Source of the DNA: Apilactobacillus quenuiae
Lineage (GTDB): Bacteria > Bacillota > Bacilli > Lactobacillales > Lactobacillaceae
Reading direction: 5' to 3'
Length of the DNA: 49,339 nucleotides
NCBI RefSeq assembly: GCF_002994005.1
Contig: NZ_POSN01000007.1
Location: 1-49,339 of the forward strand
Numbering within the stretch: the first letter of the stretch is position 1; each line of letters starts with the position of its first letter. Below the pieces are notes generated by a model. The model made no database searches, was not told the DNA's origin, and saw only the letters and a program-made list of their open reading frames with translations. Shown one piece after another: positions 20,818 through 30,851 of the stretch. A program made the position numbers and the translations under genes.

Positions 20818-20860
20818 TCACTAACTTGAGAAAAATCCGTTCTCATCATTACGTTAGTGA
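20818..20860 (-). promoter_or_regulatory. structured leader hairpin upstream of cshA
   Basis: TCACTAAC at 20818-20825 pairs perfectly with GTTAGTGA at 20853-20860, and inside it GAGAA (20828-20832) pairs with TTCTC (20840-20844). There is no T run on the coding side, so this is not a terminator. Lying in the untranslated leader of a DEAD-box helicase, it may be a regulatory structure. That role is inferred. Confidence 0.5.
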
Positions 20861-20904
20861 CTTGATTATAAAAATTCCGATAATCTAAAAAATGTAACTA
20901 GCCT

Positions 20905-20933
20905 ATATTAAACCTTTTATTCACAATTAGCAA
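20905..20933 (-). promoter_or_regulatory. probable cshA promoter
   Basis: On the minus strand there is a -35 TTGCTA (20928-20933), a 17-nt spacer and a -10 TAATAT (20905-20910). It would give an untranslated leader of about 120 nt before the TTG start of cshA. Confidence 0.55.
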
Positions 20934-20943
20934 ATAAATTAGC

Positions 20944-22317
20944 CTAAATTTCAGTTAATTTATTTAATACTTTTTCTAAATGGATTCCATGGCTAGCTTT
21001 TAATAATACTTCATCAGTTTCATAAATTTCAGAATTCAGTTGATCAAACAACTGATCTAAATCACCTTTTTTAAAATAATGTAGCGATTGTGGTTCATAT
21101 TTATTAGACAATTTATCTGCTAGATATTTCATTTCTTCACCTATTAAATAGACACTTTTAATGATTGATGGATCTAGCGAGTCAGATAATGATTCATGCA
21201 TTTCTCTTGATCTATCACCAAGTTCTAACATATCACCTAATACTGCAATTCGAATTCCTCTTGTCTCACTATTAGAAAATGCTTTTAAAACTAATTTAGC
21301 TGCTGTTGGATTGGAATTATAAACATCAGATAATATCATTTCGTGCTTATTACCCTCTATCCATTCAGTTCGATTATCAGTTGCTGAAAAGTTCTTTAAG
21401 GCCTGGATCATATAATTTTCATGAATACGGTATAGATTTCCTACTGATAAAGCTGCTAAAGCATTATTAACATTGTATGAACCAATCATTGGAATTGTAA
21501 ATTTAGCATCCCAATTATTAGCAGTGAAACTGGTTTGTTCTTCTTCGCTATCAATATTAGTTGAATAGAAATCATTATCTTCATTTTTACCAAAGGTAAG
21601 CATTCTAAATGGTAATCCTTTGGCTCTTTGTCTTAGCAACGGTTCATCTCCATTATAAATAAAGACGCCGTCTTCCTTTAAACCATGAGTAATTTCCATT
21701 TTAGCATCAGCTATTTTATCACGAGTTCCAAAGAACTCAATATGTGCTTCACCAATCATTGTAATAATTGCTATATCTGGTTCTACTAAATGGCTTAATA
21801 AATCTAACTGTCCAGGGCGGTCCATTCCCATTTCAATTACTAACATTTCTGTATTAGGCTCCATAGACAGAATCGTAATTGGGACGCCAATTTCATTATT
21901 AAAATTTTCATGCGTTTTAGTAACGTTAAATTGGGTAGATAAAATAGATGCAATCATATCTTTTGTAGTAGTTTTGCCATTACTACCAGTAACGGCAACT
22001 ACTCTAGGATTAATTTTTGCCAAATAATATTGACTTAAAAATTGAAGTGCACTTAATGTATTATCTACTTTTATTATTGGAAAATCAGATGGTACATTAT
22101 CGTGATCTGATTGCCATAACGCAGCCTTAGCTCCGTGCTTTATTGCATCATTAATATAATCATGTCCATCATTTTCACTAACCAATGGCACAAATAAAGA
22201 CCCTGGTTCCAATTTTCGACTGTCAAAAGAAACATTAGTAATATTAACATCTTCATAATCACTAATGTCATTTTGTGCGGAAACTGCTCTTGCTATTTCT
22301 GCAAGCGACATTTTCAT
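20944..22317 (-). CDS. murF: UDP-N-acetylmuramoyl-tripeptide--D-alanyl-D-alanine ligase
   Basis: Adds D-Ala-D-Ala to the UDP-MurNAc tripeptide, the last cytoplasmic step of peptidoglycan precursor synthesis. The Mur-ligase P-loop VVAVTGSNGKTTTKDMIASIL is near residue 110. Also present are the N-terminal substrate domain (FDSRKLEPGSLFVPL), the metal and ATP site MLVIEMGMDRPGQLD, and the C-terminal lobe RIAVLGDMLELGDRS. The start is ATG at 22317 (457 aa) because TAGGAG lies ten bases upstream; an in-frame ATG at 22338 would place that element inside the gene. It follows the unrecognised 262-aa gene and precedes cshA. It is functionally linked to alr in this window. Confidence 0.96.
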   Translation of the reverse strand: MKMSLAEIARAVSAQNDISDYEDVNITNVSFDSRKLEPGSLFVPLVSENDGHDYINDAIKHGAKAALWQSDHDNVPSDFPIIKVDNTLSALQFLSQYYLAKINPRVVAVTGSNGKTTTKDMIASILSTQFNVTKTHENFNNEIGVPITILSMEPNTEMLVIEMGMDRPGQLDLLSHLVEPDIAIITMIGEAHIEFFGTRDKIADAKMEITHGLKEDGVFIYNGDEPLLRQRAKGLPFRMLTFGKNEDNDFYSTNIDSEEEQTSFTANNWDAKFTIPMIGSYNVNNALAALSVGNLYRIHENYMIQALKNFSATDNRTEWIEGNKHEMILSDVYNSNPTAAKLVLKAFSNSETRGIRIAVLGDMLELGDRSREMHESLSDSLDPSIIKSVYLIGEEMKYLADKLSNKYEPQSLHYFKKGDLDQLFDQLNSEIYETDEVLLKASHGIHLEKVLNKLTEI

Positions 22318-22392
22318 AACTTTTAATCTCCTATACATTTCTTTTTACAAAAATAATTATTATCATAGTATAACATGAAATAAAAAATTATT

Positions 22393-23181
22393 TTAATTCA
22401 ATAATTCATCCATTTCCTTAGGTAATGACTTGTTATCAACATCAATATTCCATTTTGAGTTAACAAGATTATATTTTAAATAACCAATATTAATTGTATT
22501 ATTATATATATCATTTTGTGTATGCCAAACATAATGATTCTGCGGTTTATTTTCCAACAATAATGGAATTTGATATAATCGATGTTTTTCAATAGCTGCA
22601 TCAAGATTAATAACTAATCCCTCACTACTTAACTTAATTAATAATTTTAATACATCTATAGGTATTGATTTTAACGATAAAGGTCGCTTAAACATTCTTC
22701 TGCTACTATGTAAATTTCTTAAATGACGCTTAATACTTATTTCAAGAATATGATTAAAATCAGAAAAATTACGATAATAAGTTGTTAACAAGTTATTTTT
22801 ATAAGCAAGGTAAACATACTTATTTTGTAATTTAGAAGAAAATGGTTCATTCATTGGTGATCCCATATGTCCAAAATATAATAAACTTGCTATTTCTGTA
22901 TTCAATAATAAATTCAAATCGTAATTGCGTTCAAAGTCCATAAACTTTTTATTAACAATTTGTTTATTCAATAAGAATTTTTGAATAGAATCTTTTCCAT
23001 TAATTACACTAAATTTAGTGTGTGCATTAACATTATTAGCATTAATGCGATCATCATTAAGCAAAATGATGTTTTGAGGCAATTTATCTAATCCGTTAAC
23101 AAAGTCATCTGAACTAATACCATGAGTATTAACCATATTACGTAACAAATTAGCATTAATATAAATAAAATTATCACGCAT
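22393..23181 (-). CDS. unrecognised 262-aa protein
   Basis: I do not recognise this protein. It is soluble, with no signal peptide or membrane segment. It is unusually rich in Asn, Leu, Lys and Ile, and has few acidic runs. Visible segments are SLLYFGHMGSPMNEPFSSKLQNKY near the middle, a basic stretch HLRNLHSSRRMFKRPLSLKS (about 165-185), and NHYVWHTQNDIYNN toward the end. The GHMGSP and YVWHTQNDIY elements look like conserved-site candidates but are not assigned. The start is ATG at 23181 with AAGAGTGAT upstream. It is the first gene before murF, with a 75-bp gap, and is divergent from the phosphatase gene. The long open frame with a plausible ribosome-binding site supports it as real. Confidence 0.8.
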   Translation of the reverse strand: MRDNFIYINANLLRNMVNTHGISSDDFVNGLDKLPQNIILLNDDRINANNVNAHTKFSVINGKDSIQKFLLNKQIVNKKFMDFERNYDLNLLLNTEIASLLYFGHMGSPMNEPFSSKLQNKYVYLAYKNNLLTTYYRNFSDFNHILEISIKRHLRNLHSSRRMFKRPLSLKSIPIDVLKLLIKLSSEGLVINLDAAIEKHRLYQIPLLLENKPQNHYVWHTQNDIYNNTINIGYLKYNLVNSKWNIDVDNKSLPKEMDELLN

Positions 23182-23311
23182 TTTTAATCACTCTTTCAAT
23201 TATCCTATTTTTCATTGTACAACTATTTATTGATATTGAATAACTATATAATTTAATATTACATAAAATCCTGTTAAAATTTATATAAATAAACAATTGG
23301 AGGTCATCAGT

Positions 23312-23773
23312 TTGAAAAAAGTCTTATTCGTATGTCATGGAAATGTATGTCGTTCTGCGATGGATGAAGCTATTTCAAAAAATTTAATTAAGCGAGATAA
23401 TTTATCAAATCAAATTAAAGTTAGTTCTGCAGCAACTAGTTCTGAAGAATTAGGAAATCCTCCTCATCCTAAAGTTAGAACAATTTTAGATGAACATCAT
23501 TTAGATTACTCTAATATGTATGCCTCTCAGATTGAAGCAAAAGATTTTGATAAATATGATTACATAATTGGTATGGATAAAGAAAACATGAGCAACTTAC
23601 TTCATTGGTCCCCAAAAGATGATTTACAAAAAATTCATTTATATTTAAATGTTGATAATCAAAAAAGTAACCGTGAAATTCCTGATCCATGGTTCACTGG
23701 AAAATTTGAACAAACATTTGAAATTATCGATAAGGTAATGTCTAAATGGATTAATTATATTTTAAAAAATTAG
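23312..23773 (+). CDS. low-molecular-weight protein tyrosine phosphatase
   Basis: Cytoplasmic phosphatase acting on phosphotyrosine (or phosphoarginine, in some Firmicutes relatives). The active-site loop CHGNVCRS has Cys8 and Arg14 in the C-X5-R-S pattern. The general acid Asp125 is in IPDPWFTG, where the usual DPYY reads DPWF; such variants occur in the family. The protein is 153 aa. The start is TTG at 23312 (MKKVLFVCHG), because GGAGG lies eight bases before it; an in-frame TTG at 23297 would overlap that element. It is a single gene between a divergent neighbour and a shared terminator. Its substrate is not evident. Confidence 0.9.
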   Translation: MKKVLFVCHGNVCRSAMDEAISKNLIKRDNLSNQIKVSSAATSSEELGNPPHPKVRTILDEHHLDYSNMYASQIEAKDFDKYDYIIGMDKENMSNLLHWSPKDDLQKIHLYLNVDNQKSNREIPDPWFTGKFEQTFEIIDKVMSKWINYILKN

Positions 23774-23775
23774 GT

Positions 23776-23812
23776 AAAAAAAAAGCAAGTCCAAACAGAC
23801 TTGCTTTTTATA
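23776..23812. terminator. bidirectional terminator between the phosphatase gene and rpmE2
   Basis: AAAGCAAGTC pairs with GACTTGCTTT around a short loop, with A and T tracts on both sides, between two convergent genes. Confidence 0.9.
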
Positions 23813-23813
23813 T

Positions 23814-24059
23814 TTACTTGAAACCGTATTTCTTGTTGAAACGATCCACAGCACCATCGGCTTGAGTGAATTTTTCACGGCCAGTGTAGAATGGATGAGA
23901 ATCTGAAGAAATTTCAAGACGTACTAATGGATATTCATTACCATCGTCCATCTTGATAGTTTCGCTTGAGTTCATAGTTGAACCAGCAACGAATTTAGCA
24001 CCAGTACTAGTATCTTGGAATACTACTTCGTGGTATTCTGGATGGATTCCTTGTTTCAT
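23814..24059 (-). CDS. rpmE2: 50S ribosomal protein L31, type B
   Basis: An 81-aa large-subunit ribosomal protein. It has the L31 opening [19 protein letters not shown] and the [12 protein letters not shown] motif near residue 55. It lacks the CxxC zinc cysteines of type A L31, so it is the zinc-independent type B form. The start is ATG at 24059 with AAAGGAGCG upstream. It lies downstream of the murA-family gene, with a possible promoter of its own in the 105-bp gap (TTGCTG, 17 nt, TAATAT on the minus strand). It ends in the shared terminator. Confidence 0.96.
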   Translation of the reverse strand: MKQGIHPEYHEVVFQDTSTGAKFVAGSTMNSSETIKMDDGNEYPLVRLEISSDSHPFYTGREKFTQADGAVDRFNKKYGFK

Positions 24060-24164
24060 TATATATCGCTCCTTTGCCCTGTATCATATGTTGATTCAGA
24101 GATTATCGATTAGTCGACTTAATTATATTAACATTAAAAAATAATTTCAGCAATAGCCAAAAAA

Positions 24165-25439
24165 TTATTTTTCATCATTTATAATTTCAACTTCAGCTTT
24201 TAGTTGGGTTAACTTATCAACAATATTATCATAACCACGTAAAATATTATCAGCATTATTTATAATTGTAGTGCCATTAGCCATTAATCCAGCAATCATT
24301 TCTGAAGCACCTGCTCTAATTTCCCCAGCAGAAATCGTGGCGCCATTTAAATCATCAGTATGACTAACAATAATACTTCCATTACCATCATTGTAACGAA
24401 TCTTAGCTCCCATTTTGCTTAATTCGCTAATATGTTTAGTTCGCTTGGGGTAAATAGTATCAATAATGGTACTATCACCATTAGCTTTCAATAAAAGCGG
24501 TGTGATTGGTTGCTGTAAATCAGTAGCAAATCCTGGATAAGGCATCGTTTTAATTTCAATACTATTAAGTTTATGGCTTTTAGGGACATAAATACTATCT
24601 TCATTAATTTTTAAGTCAATTCCCATTTCCAATAATTTAGCAATAAATGATTCCAAATGTTCTGGAATTACATTGTGAATATTAATGCCATCACCATAAG
24701 CTGAAGCCATCGCTAGGTAAGTGCCTGCTTCAATACGATCAGGAATAATAATATGGGTATTTTTAGCAAACAGTTTTGAAACACCCTCAATTCTGATTAC
24801 ATCAGTACCAGCGCCTCTAATTTTAGCTCCCATATTATTCAAAAAAGTCACAATATCAATAATTTCTGGTTCTTTAGCTGCATTTCTAATAACAGTGTGT
24901 CCATTTGCTTTGACAGCTGCTAAGATTGCGTTAATAGTAGCTCCAACGGATACAACATCCAAAAAGATTGATGCCCCATGTAAACCTTTTTCACCAGTTG
25001 TGATAATGACTTTATCTTTATCATTAACCACTTTAGCTCCCATTGCTTTGAAAGCTTTAATATGTTGATCAATCGGTCTGGGGCCAATATTATCTCCACC
25101 TGGGAAAGTCACTTTAGCCCTTCCAAAACGACCTAATAGTGCACCCATGAAGTAATATGAAGCTCTTAGACTTTTAATTGCTTTACTAGGTAAAGCATTC
25201 TCTATTATATTAGTTGGATCAACATTTAAAATGCCATCGGCAAAATCTGATTTAACATTCATAGATTCCAAAATAACCATTAGATTATGCACATCCAATA
25301 TATTGGGAACCATATCAAATTGTACTGGTGTATCAGCTAAAATAGCAGCAGGAATTAAAGCTACTGTACTATTTTTAGCACCACCAATAGTTACATCACC
25401 AGATAATCGATGTCCACCTCTTATTATCATTTTATTCAT
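24165..25439 (-). CDS. murA: UDP-N-acetylglucosamine 1-carboxyvinyltransferase family (MurA)
   Basis: Transfers enolpyruvate from PEP to UDP-GlcNAc, the first committed peptidoglycan step. The 424-aa protein has the N-terminal [18 protein letters not shown] segment (residues 19-36; the catalytic Lys is included), then [14 protein letters not shown] and [14 protein letters not shown]. The active-site loop normally reads PGGC; here it reads PGGD with Asp116, confirmed by the GAT codon. This substitution is known to make MurA insensitive to fosfomycin in other bacteria. Many Firmicutes carry two MurA paralogues, and this window does not show whether another exists. A palindrome lies in its leader. 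The ATG at 25439 follows a GAGGAA element; the in-frame ATG three codons on is also possible. Confidence 0.93.
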   Translation of the reverse strand: MNKMIIRGGHRLSGDVTIGGAKNSTVALIPAAILADTPVQFDMVPNILDVHNLMVILESMNVKSDFADGILNVDPTNIIENALPSKAIKSLRASYYFMGALLGRFGRAKVTFPGGDNIGPRPIDQHIKAFKAMGAKVVNDKDKVIITTGEKGLHGASIFLDVVSVGATINAILAAVKANGHTVIRNAAKEPEIIDIVTFLNNMGAKIRGAGTDVIRIEGVSKLFAKNTHIIIPDRIEAGTYLAMASAYGDGINIHNVIPEHLESFIAKLLEMGIDLKINEDSIYVPKSHKLNSIEIKTMPYPGFATDLQQPITPLLLKANGDSTIIDTIYPKRTKHISELSKMGAKIRYNDGNGSIIVSHTDDLNGATISAGEIRAGASEMIAGLMANGTTIINNADNILRGYDNIVDKLTQLKAEVEIINDEK

Positions 25440-25461
25440 TATTTAAATTCCTCACTTACGT

Positions 25462-25479
25462 TTCACTTAATTTAGTGAA
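25462..25479. promoter_or_regulatory. palindromic operator-like site upstream of murA
   Basis: The 18-base sequence TTCACTTAATTTAGTGAA is a near-perfect inverted repeat with one central mismatched pair. It lies about 25 bases upstream of the murA start, downstream of a weak candidate promoter. It could be a repressor operator or an RNA hairpin. No regulator is assigned. Confidence 0.4.
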
Positions 25480-25563
25480 CAGTACATTAACAATCATAAA
25501 TAATAACATAAAAAAAAACAATACTTTATGGCAAATTATGCGTATATTTAATTAAAAGTTAAT

Positions 25564-25597
25564 AAAAAAGAACTAAATAATAATTTAGTCCTTTTTT
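25564..25597 (-). terminator. terminator after pyrG
   Basis: On the minus strand AAAAGGACTAAATTATTATTTAGTTCTTTT forms a stem of about eleven pairs (one G-U) with a T run after it. It lies just after the pyrG stop and separates it from murA. Confidence 0.85.
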
Positions 25598-25604
25598 CAA
25601 TAAG

Positions 25605-27293
<1,689 letters not shown>

Positions 27294-27343
27294 ATTGATT
27301 ACTTTAATCGATCAATTGTCCTTACAAACACCTTTGTAAGGAG

Positions 27344-27382
27344 CCCAAAAATAATAATACATGGTTATATATCTTTAGTCAA
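27344..27382 (-). promoter_or_regulatory. pyrG: pyrG promoter with GGGC initiation site
   Basis: On the minus strand there is a -35 TTGACT (27377-27382), a 17-nt spacer and a -10 TATTAT (27354-27359). A predicted start at 27346 follows 7 nt later, where the RNA begins GGGCTCC. The GGGC start is the sequence that slips to add G residues in pyrG of Bacillus when CTP is scarce. Placement, spacing and start sequence all fit. Confidence 0.85.
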
Positions 27383-27409
27383 GATAATATATAAATAAAA
27401 TTATTTTAA

Positions 27410-27982
27410 TTAATCTTTAGAATCATCATCGTCGTCATCATGTAACTCTGACAATTCGCCTTCGATACCATCTGGAATATCGTCGTCCTTGGTATCATTT
27501 TCTTCATCAATGTCATCTAAGTCTTTATGATATTTATCGGTTTCGTCAGTGCCTTCATCGGCATCTTCAAATTCGTCGTCTTGATCTTCTGGATCATCGT
27601 CATCATAATCAATAACGTCATCATCATCAGAAGCATCAGCAAGGAAAGCATTAACTTTACGACGTTTTTTATTTCTAGGACGATCAATATCTTCATCTTC
27701 TGGATGAACAGTAGCTTCATCGATTGATTCATATGGATACCATGTTCTTAATCCCCAAAGATTATCACCTAAAGAAATAAAACTACCATCAACGTTCATA
27801 TCTGTATAGAATTGAACTAATCGTTTACGAATTTCTTCATCAGAATCACCCAAATATTTTTGGATTTCGTTTGCGATATCAGCAAAGGCCATAACATCAC
27901 CATGTTCAGCTAAAATAGCATGAGCGACTTCTACCATTGATAATTCTTTCTTGTCTTTACCTTCTAAGGCTTCTAGTTTCAA
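27410..27982 (-). CDS. rpoE: RNA polymerase delta subunit
   Basis: A small RNA polymerase subunit specific to Firmicutes that raises transcription specificity and core recycling. The N-terminal HARE-type domain (about residues 1-90) includes SMVEVAHAILAEHGDVMAFADIANEIQKYLG and FISLGDNLWGLRTW. The C-terminal part, about residues 110-190, is extremely acidic (D and E runs), as in all delta subunits. The 190-aa length is normal. The start is TTG at 27982, with AAGGACG eight bases upstream. It lies between a DUF1934 gene and pyrG, as in related genomes. Confidence 0.95.
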   Translation of the reverse strand: MKLEALEGKDKKELSMVEVAHAILAEHGDVMAFADIANEIQKYLGDSDEEIRKRLVQFYTDMNVDGSFISLGDNLWGLRTWYPYESIDEATVHPEDEDIDRPRNKKRRKVNAFLADASDDDDVIDYDDDDPEDQDDEFEDADEGTDETDKYHKDLDDIDEENDTKDDDIPDGIEGELSELHDDDDDDSKD

Positions 27983-28026
27983 ATCGGTGCACGTCCTTTC
28001 AAAATACTAAATAATATAATACTCGT

Positions 28027-28461
28027 TTAAGCGGAAAAATGCAATTCCATTTTGTACTCACCAATCATCATATTTCCAGACATTAGTTCATATTCAATAT
28101 CTAAATCACCAGCTTGTGGAGCCTCTTGGTAATTATATAATAAATCCTTAGTGTTAACTGAAAGTTTAATCGGTCCATATGGAGTTTGGTAGATGGTATC
28201 ATGCTTTTCATTTTCAGCGAAAATCAGTCTTGAATGGTGCCCCATATTATCCTGTCTAGTCAATTGAACATGGTCATCACTAATCTTAATAGTTACTGAA
28301 GCCACCTTTTCTTCCTTTTGGGTTTCTTTAAAACGTAAATATGTTTTATCATTAACATTCACCAAAGTACCTAACTCACGAAAAGTAAATTTTTCACTTT
28401 CATCATCTTGTTTAATATAGGTAGTTAAATCTACAACTACACTTTCACTATTATCGGTCAT
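28027..28461 (-). CDS. DUF1934 family protein (YwiB-like)
   Basis: A 144-aa soluble protein of the DUF1934 beta-barrel family, function not established. It shows alternating strand-like segments: TFRELGTLVNVNDKTYLRFKE, then VTIKISDDHVQLTRQ, then YQTPYGPIKLSVNTKDLLYNY, ending in the family pattern DIEYELMSGNMMIGEYKMEL. The start is ATG at 28461, because GGGAGTGA lies eight to ten bases upstream; an in-frame GTG at 28473 is part of that element. It is upstream of rpoE and pyrG, probably in the same transcript, and divergent from the HD phosphohydrolase gene. Confidence 0.85.
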   Translation of the reverse strand: MTDNSESVVVDLTTYIKQDDESEKFTFRELGTLVNVNDKTYLRFKETQKEEKVASVTIKISDDHVQLTRQDNMGHHSRLIFAENEKHDTIYQTPYGPIKLSVNTKDLLYNYQEAPQAGDLDIEYELMSGNMMIGEYKMELHFSA

Positions 28462-28573
28462 ATATATTTTCACTCCCTTGCATTATAAATTCTTACATTA
28501 ATTATATATGGTGTGTACGTTAAATGCATTAATTTAATAAGGATATTTTTAATTGTCCATTAATATTATTTGT

Positions 28574-28579
28574 TATAAT
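28574..28579 (+). promoter_or_regulatory. extended -10 promoter for the HD phosphohydrolase gene
   Basis: TGTTATAAT is an extended -10 match about 40 bases before the start codon. No good -35 lies at 17 bases; TTGTCC is present but with a 15-nt spacer. Confidence 0.5.
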
Positions 28580-28617
28580 GGTTATTAACGATATATTTTT
28601 ATAAGGGGGGACAATCA

Positions 28618-29961
28618 TTGAAGTTTACAGATAAAATGTTACCACGAGAAAAAGTTTTTCGTGACCCTGTTCATGATTACATTTATGTACAACATCAAGT
28701 AATCCTAGATTTAATCAACACTAAGGAAATGCAAAGGCTAAGAAGAGTTAAGCAATTAGGTGCTTCATCATTCACATTTCACGGTGCTGAGCACTCTAGA
28801 TTTACTCATAGTCTAGGCGTTTATGAAATCACTCGTAGAATTTGTGATTTATTTTTAAGAAACTATCCTACTAAAGAGCCCGGAGATGGACTTTGGGATG
28901 ATTCCGAAAGATTAGTAGCTTTATGTGCAGCCTTATTACATGATATTGGACATGGTGCATATTCACATACTTTTGAACATATTTTCCATACTAATCATGA
29001 AATGATCACACAAGAAATTATCACTTCGCCTAAAACGGAAGTAAATGCAGTATTACGCAAGGTAGATCCAGACTTCCCAAAACAAGTAGCTGCTGTAATT
29101 AATCATACTTACAAAAATTCTCAAGTTGTTCAAATGATTTCTAGTCAATGTGATGCTGATCGTATGGACTATTTATTAAGGGATGCATATAATACAGGGG
29201 CAAGTTATGGTAATTTTGATTTAACTAGAATCTTACGAGTAATGCGTCCATATCGTGGTGGTATTTGCTTTGATATCTCTGGAATGCATGCCGTTGAAGA
29301 CTATATTATCAGTCGTCTTCAAATGTACATGCAAGTTTATTTTCATCCGGTGTCTCGTTCAATGGAAGTTATTTTAAGTCATTTATTGAAGCGGGCAAAA
29401 GAATTAGCTGATAAAATGCCTACTAATGATAGTTCGACTCCATATTTATTAATGCCATTTTTTCAAAATAATTTTGATATTGATGATTACTTAAAACTAG
29501 ACGATGGCGTATTAAACACATATTTTATTCATTGGGTGGATTCAAAAGACAGTATTCTTTCAGATTTGGCTGATCGTTTTATTAATCGTCGCCCTCTTAA
29601 ATCTGCAGAATTTAACGATGAAACTAAAAAATTAATTCCTAAATTACAAGAGTTAATTAAACAAGTTGGTTTTGCTCCTGAATACTATACAGATACTAAC
29701 AATAGTTTTGATTTACCATATGATGCTTATGATCCCAAAAAGAAACATCATGCCACCCAAATTGAACTTCGTCGTCCCGACGGAACAATGGTTGAATTAT
29801 CGAAAGTATCAAGATTAGTAAGTGCAGTAACCGGTAAACAACTCGGTGATGAACGATTCTTTTTCCCTAAAGAGATGCTTAATTCTGAAAACAATATTGA
29901 AATCTTTCAACCAATATACGAAAAATTTCAAAAGCACATCAAAAATAATCAATTAGTCTAA
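28618..29961 (+). CDS. HD-domain phosphohydrolase (YwfO / dNTPase-like)
   Basis: A metal-dependent HD hydrolase; relatives such as Enterococcus EF1143 and Bacillus YwfO act on deoxynucleoside triphosphates. The HD signature is complete: His64 in HSRFTHSLGVYE, His108-Asp109 in ALLHDIGHGAYSH, and a distal Asp in SSQCDADRMDYLLRDAYNTG near 180. It opens with PREKVFRDPVHDYIYV, typical of this subfamily. At 447 aa it is full length. The start is TTG at 28618 after a GGGGGGA element. The Cof-type phosphatase gene follows 18 bp downstream, so the two are probably co-transcribed. The exact substrate is inferred from family only. Confidence 0.9.
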   Translation: MKFTDKMLPREKVFRDPVHDYIYVQHQVILDLINTKEMQRLRRVKQLGASSFTFHGAEHSRFTHSLGVYEITRRICDLFLRNYPTKEPGDGLWDDSERLVALCAALLHDIGHGAYSHTFEHIFHTNHEMITQEIITSPKTEVNAVLRKVDPDFPKQVAAVINHTYKNSQVVQMISSQCDADRMDYLLRDAYNTGASYGNFDLTRILRVMRPYRGGICFDISGMHAVEDYIISRLQMYMQVYFHPVSRSMEVILSHLLKRAKELADKMPTNDSSTPYLLMPFFQNNFDIDDYLKLDDGVLNTYFIHWVDSKDSILSDLADRFINRRPLKSAEFNDETKKLIPKLQELIKQVGFAPEYYTDTNNSFDLPYDAYDPKKKHHATQIELRRPDGTMVELSKVSRLVSAVTGKQLGDERFFFPKEMLNSENNIEIFQPIYEKFQKHIKNNQLV

Positions 29962-29979
29962 TTATTTGGAGGTAATATT

Positions 29980-30798
29980 ATGCAAGATATTCAATTAATC
30001 GCTATCGATATTGATGGAACGTTATTAAACGAAGAAAATAACTTAGCACAAGAAACTATTGATGCTATTACAGAAGCTAGAAAACAAGGTATTAAAGTCG
30101 TTTTATGTACTGGTCGCCCATTGACTGGCGTCAAAACATATCTAAAAGCATTAAATATTTCAGGTCACGATGAATATGCTATTACTTTTAATGGTTCACA
30201 AGTTCAAGATGCTGATGGCAATATTATTGAAAAAGAAAACATTACTCATGAAGAATTTCTAGAAATAGAAAAATTAAGTAATAAATTGAATACTAATTTT
30301 CAAGTTGAAACTGCCGATTATATTTATGCTACTAATCGAGATTTAAGTCCTTTTTCAATTGCAGAAAGCTATTTAGTTAAAATGCCAATTAAAGTTCGTG
30401 AGCCAAAAGAAATCGATAAAAATATTGAAATAGTTAAAGCAATGTTAATTGCTAATCCTGATGTAATAGATAAAGCTTTTACAGAACTACCAAAGGATTT
30501 GTTTAATCGTTTTTCTGTTGTTAAGAGTACCCCTGTTTTTATTGAATTTATGAATAAAAAATCATCAAAAGGAAACGCTCTTGATAGCTTAGCTAAAGAC
30601 CTAAACCTAACAGCTGACAATGTAATGGCTATTGGTGATCAAAACAACGATATGACTATGATAAAATATGCTGGAACTGGTGTTGCCATGGGTAATGCTG
30701 TAGATGAATTAAAAAAAATTGCTAATAAGGTTACTAAAACTAACAAAGAAAATGGCGTTGCATATGCCATTCGTAATTTTGCTTTAAAGAACAAATAA
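29980..30798 (+). CDS. Cof-type HAD-IIB phosphatase (YidA-like)
   Basis: A haloacid-dehalogenase phosphatase on small phosphorylated metabolites such as sugar phosphates. Motif I, AIDIDGTLL, is at residues 8-16 with the nucleophilic Asp and the second Asp. The large C2 cap includes EYAITFNGSQVQD. The final acid motif is VMAIGDQNNDMTMIKYAGTGVAMGNA near residue 213. The 272-aa length is standard for the Cof family. The start is ATG at 29980 with GGAGG upstream, 18 bp after the HD gene. The ended unit is closed by a strong bidirectional terminator. Substrate cannot be told from sequence. Confidence 0.92.
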   Translation: MQDIQLIAIDIDGTLLNEENNLAQETIDAITEARKQGIKVVLCTGRPLTGVKTYLKALNISGHDEYAITFNGSQVQDADGNIIEKENITHEEFLEIEKLSNKLNTNFQVETADYIYATNRDLSPFSIAESYLVKMPIKVREPKEIDKNIEIVKAMLIANPDVIDKAFTELPKDLFNRFSVVKSTPVFIEFMNKKSSKGNALDSLAKDLNLTADNVMAIGDQNNDMTMIKYAGTGVAMGNAVDELKKIANKVTKTNKENGVAYAIRNFALKNK

Positions 30799-30807
30799 TA
30801 ATTAAAT

Positions 30808-30851
30808 AAAAATGTCCACCAACGCTTATAAGTGTTGGTGGACATTTTTTA
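30808..30851. terminator. bidirectional terminator after the Cof phosphatase gene
   Basis: AAAAATGTCCACCAAC pairs with GTTGGTGGACATTTTT around a loop of about ten bases. It serves both the plus-strand phosphatase unit and the minus-strand prs unit that converge here. Confidence 0.93.

Noticed and set aside
25460-25480. The murA palindrome as a terminator
   Set aside because: No T run follows it on either strand and it is A/T rich with a short stem, so an operator or weak hairpin is more likely.
27517-27732. Hydrophobic or low-complexity frames within rpoE
   Set aside because: They result from the repetitive Asp/Glu codons of the delta-subunit acidic tail read in other frames.
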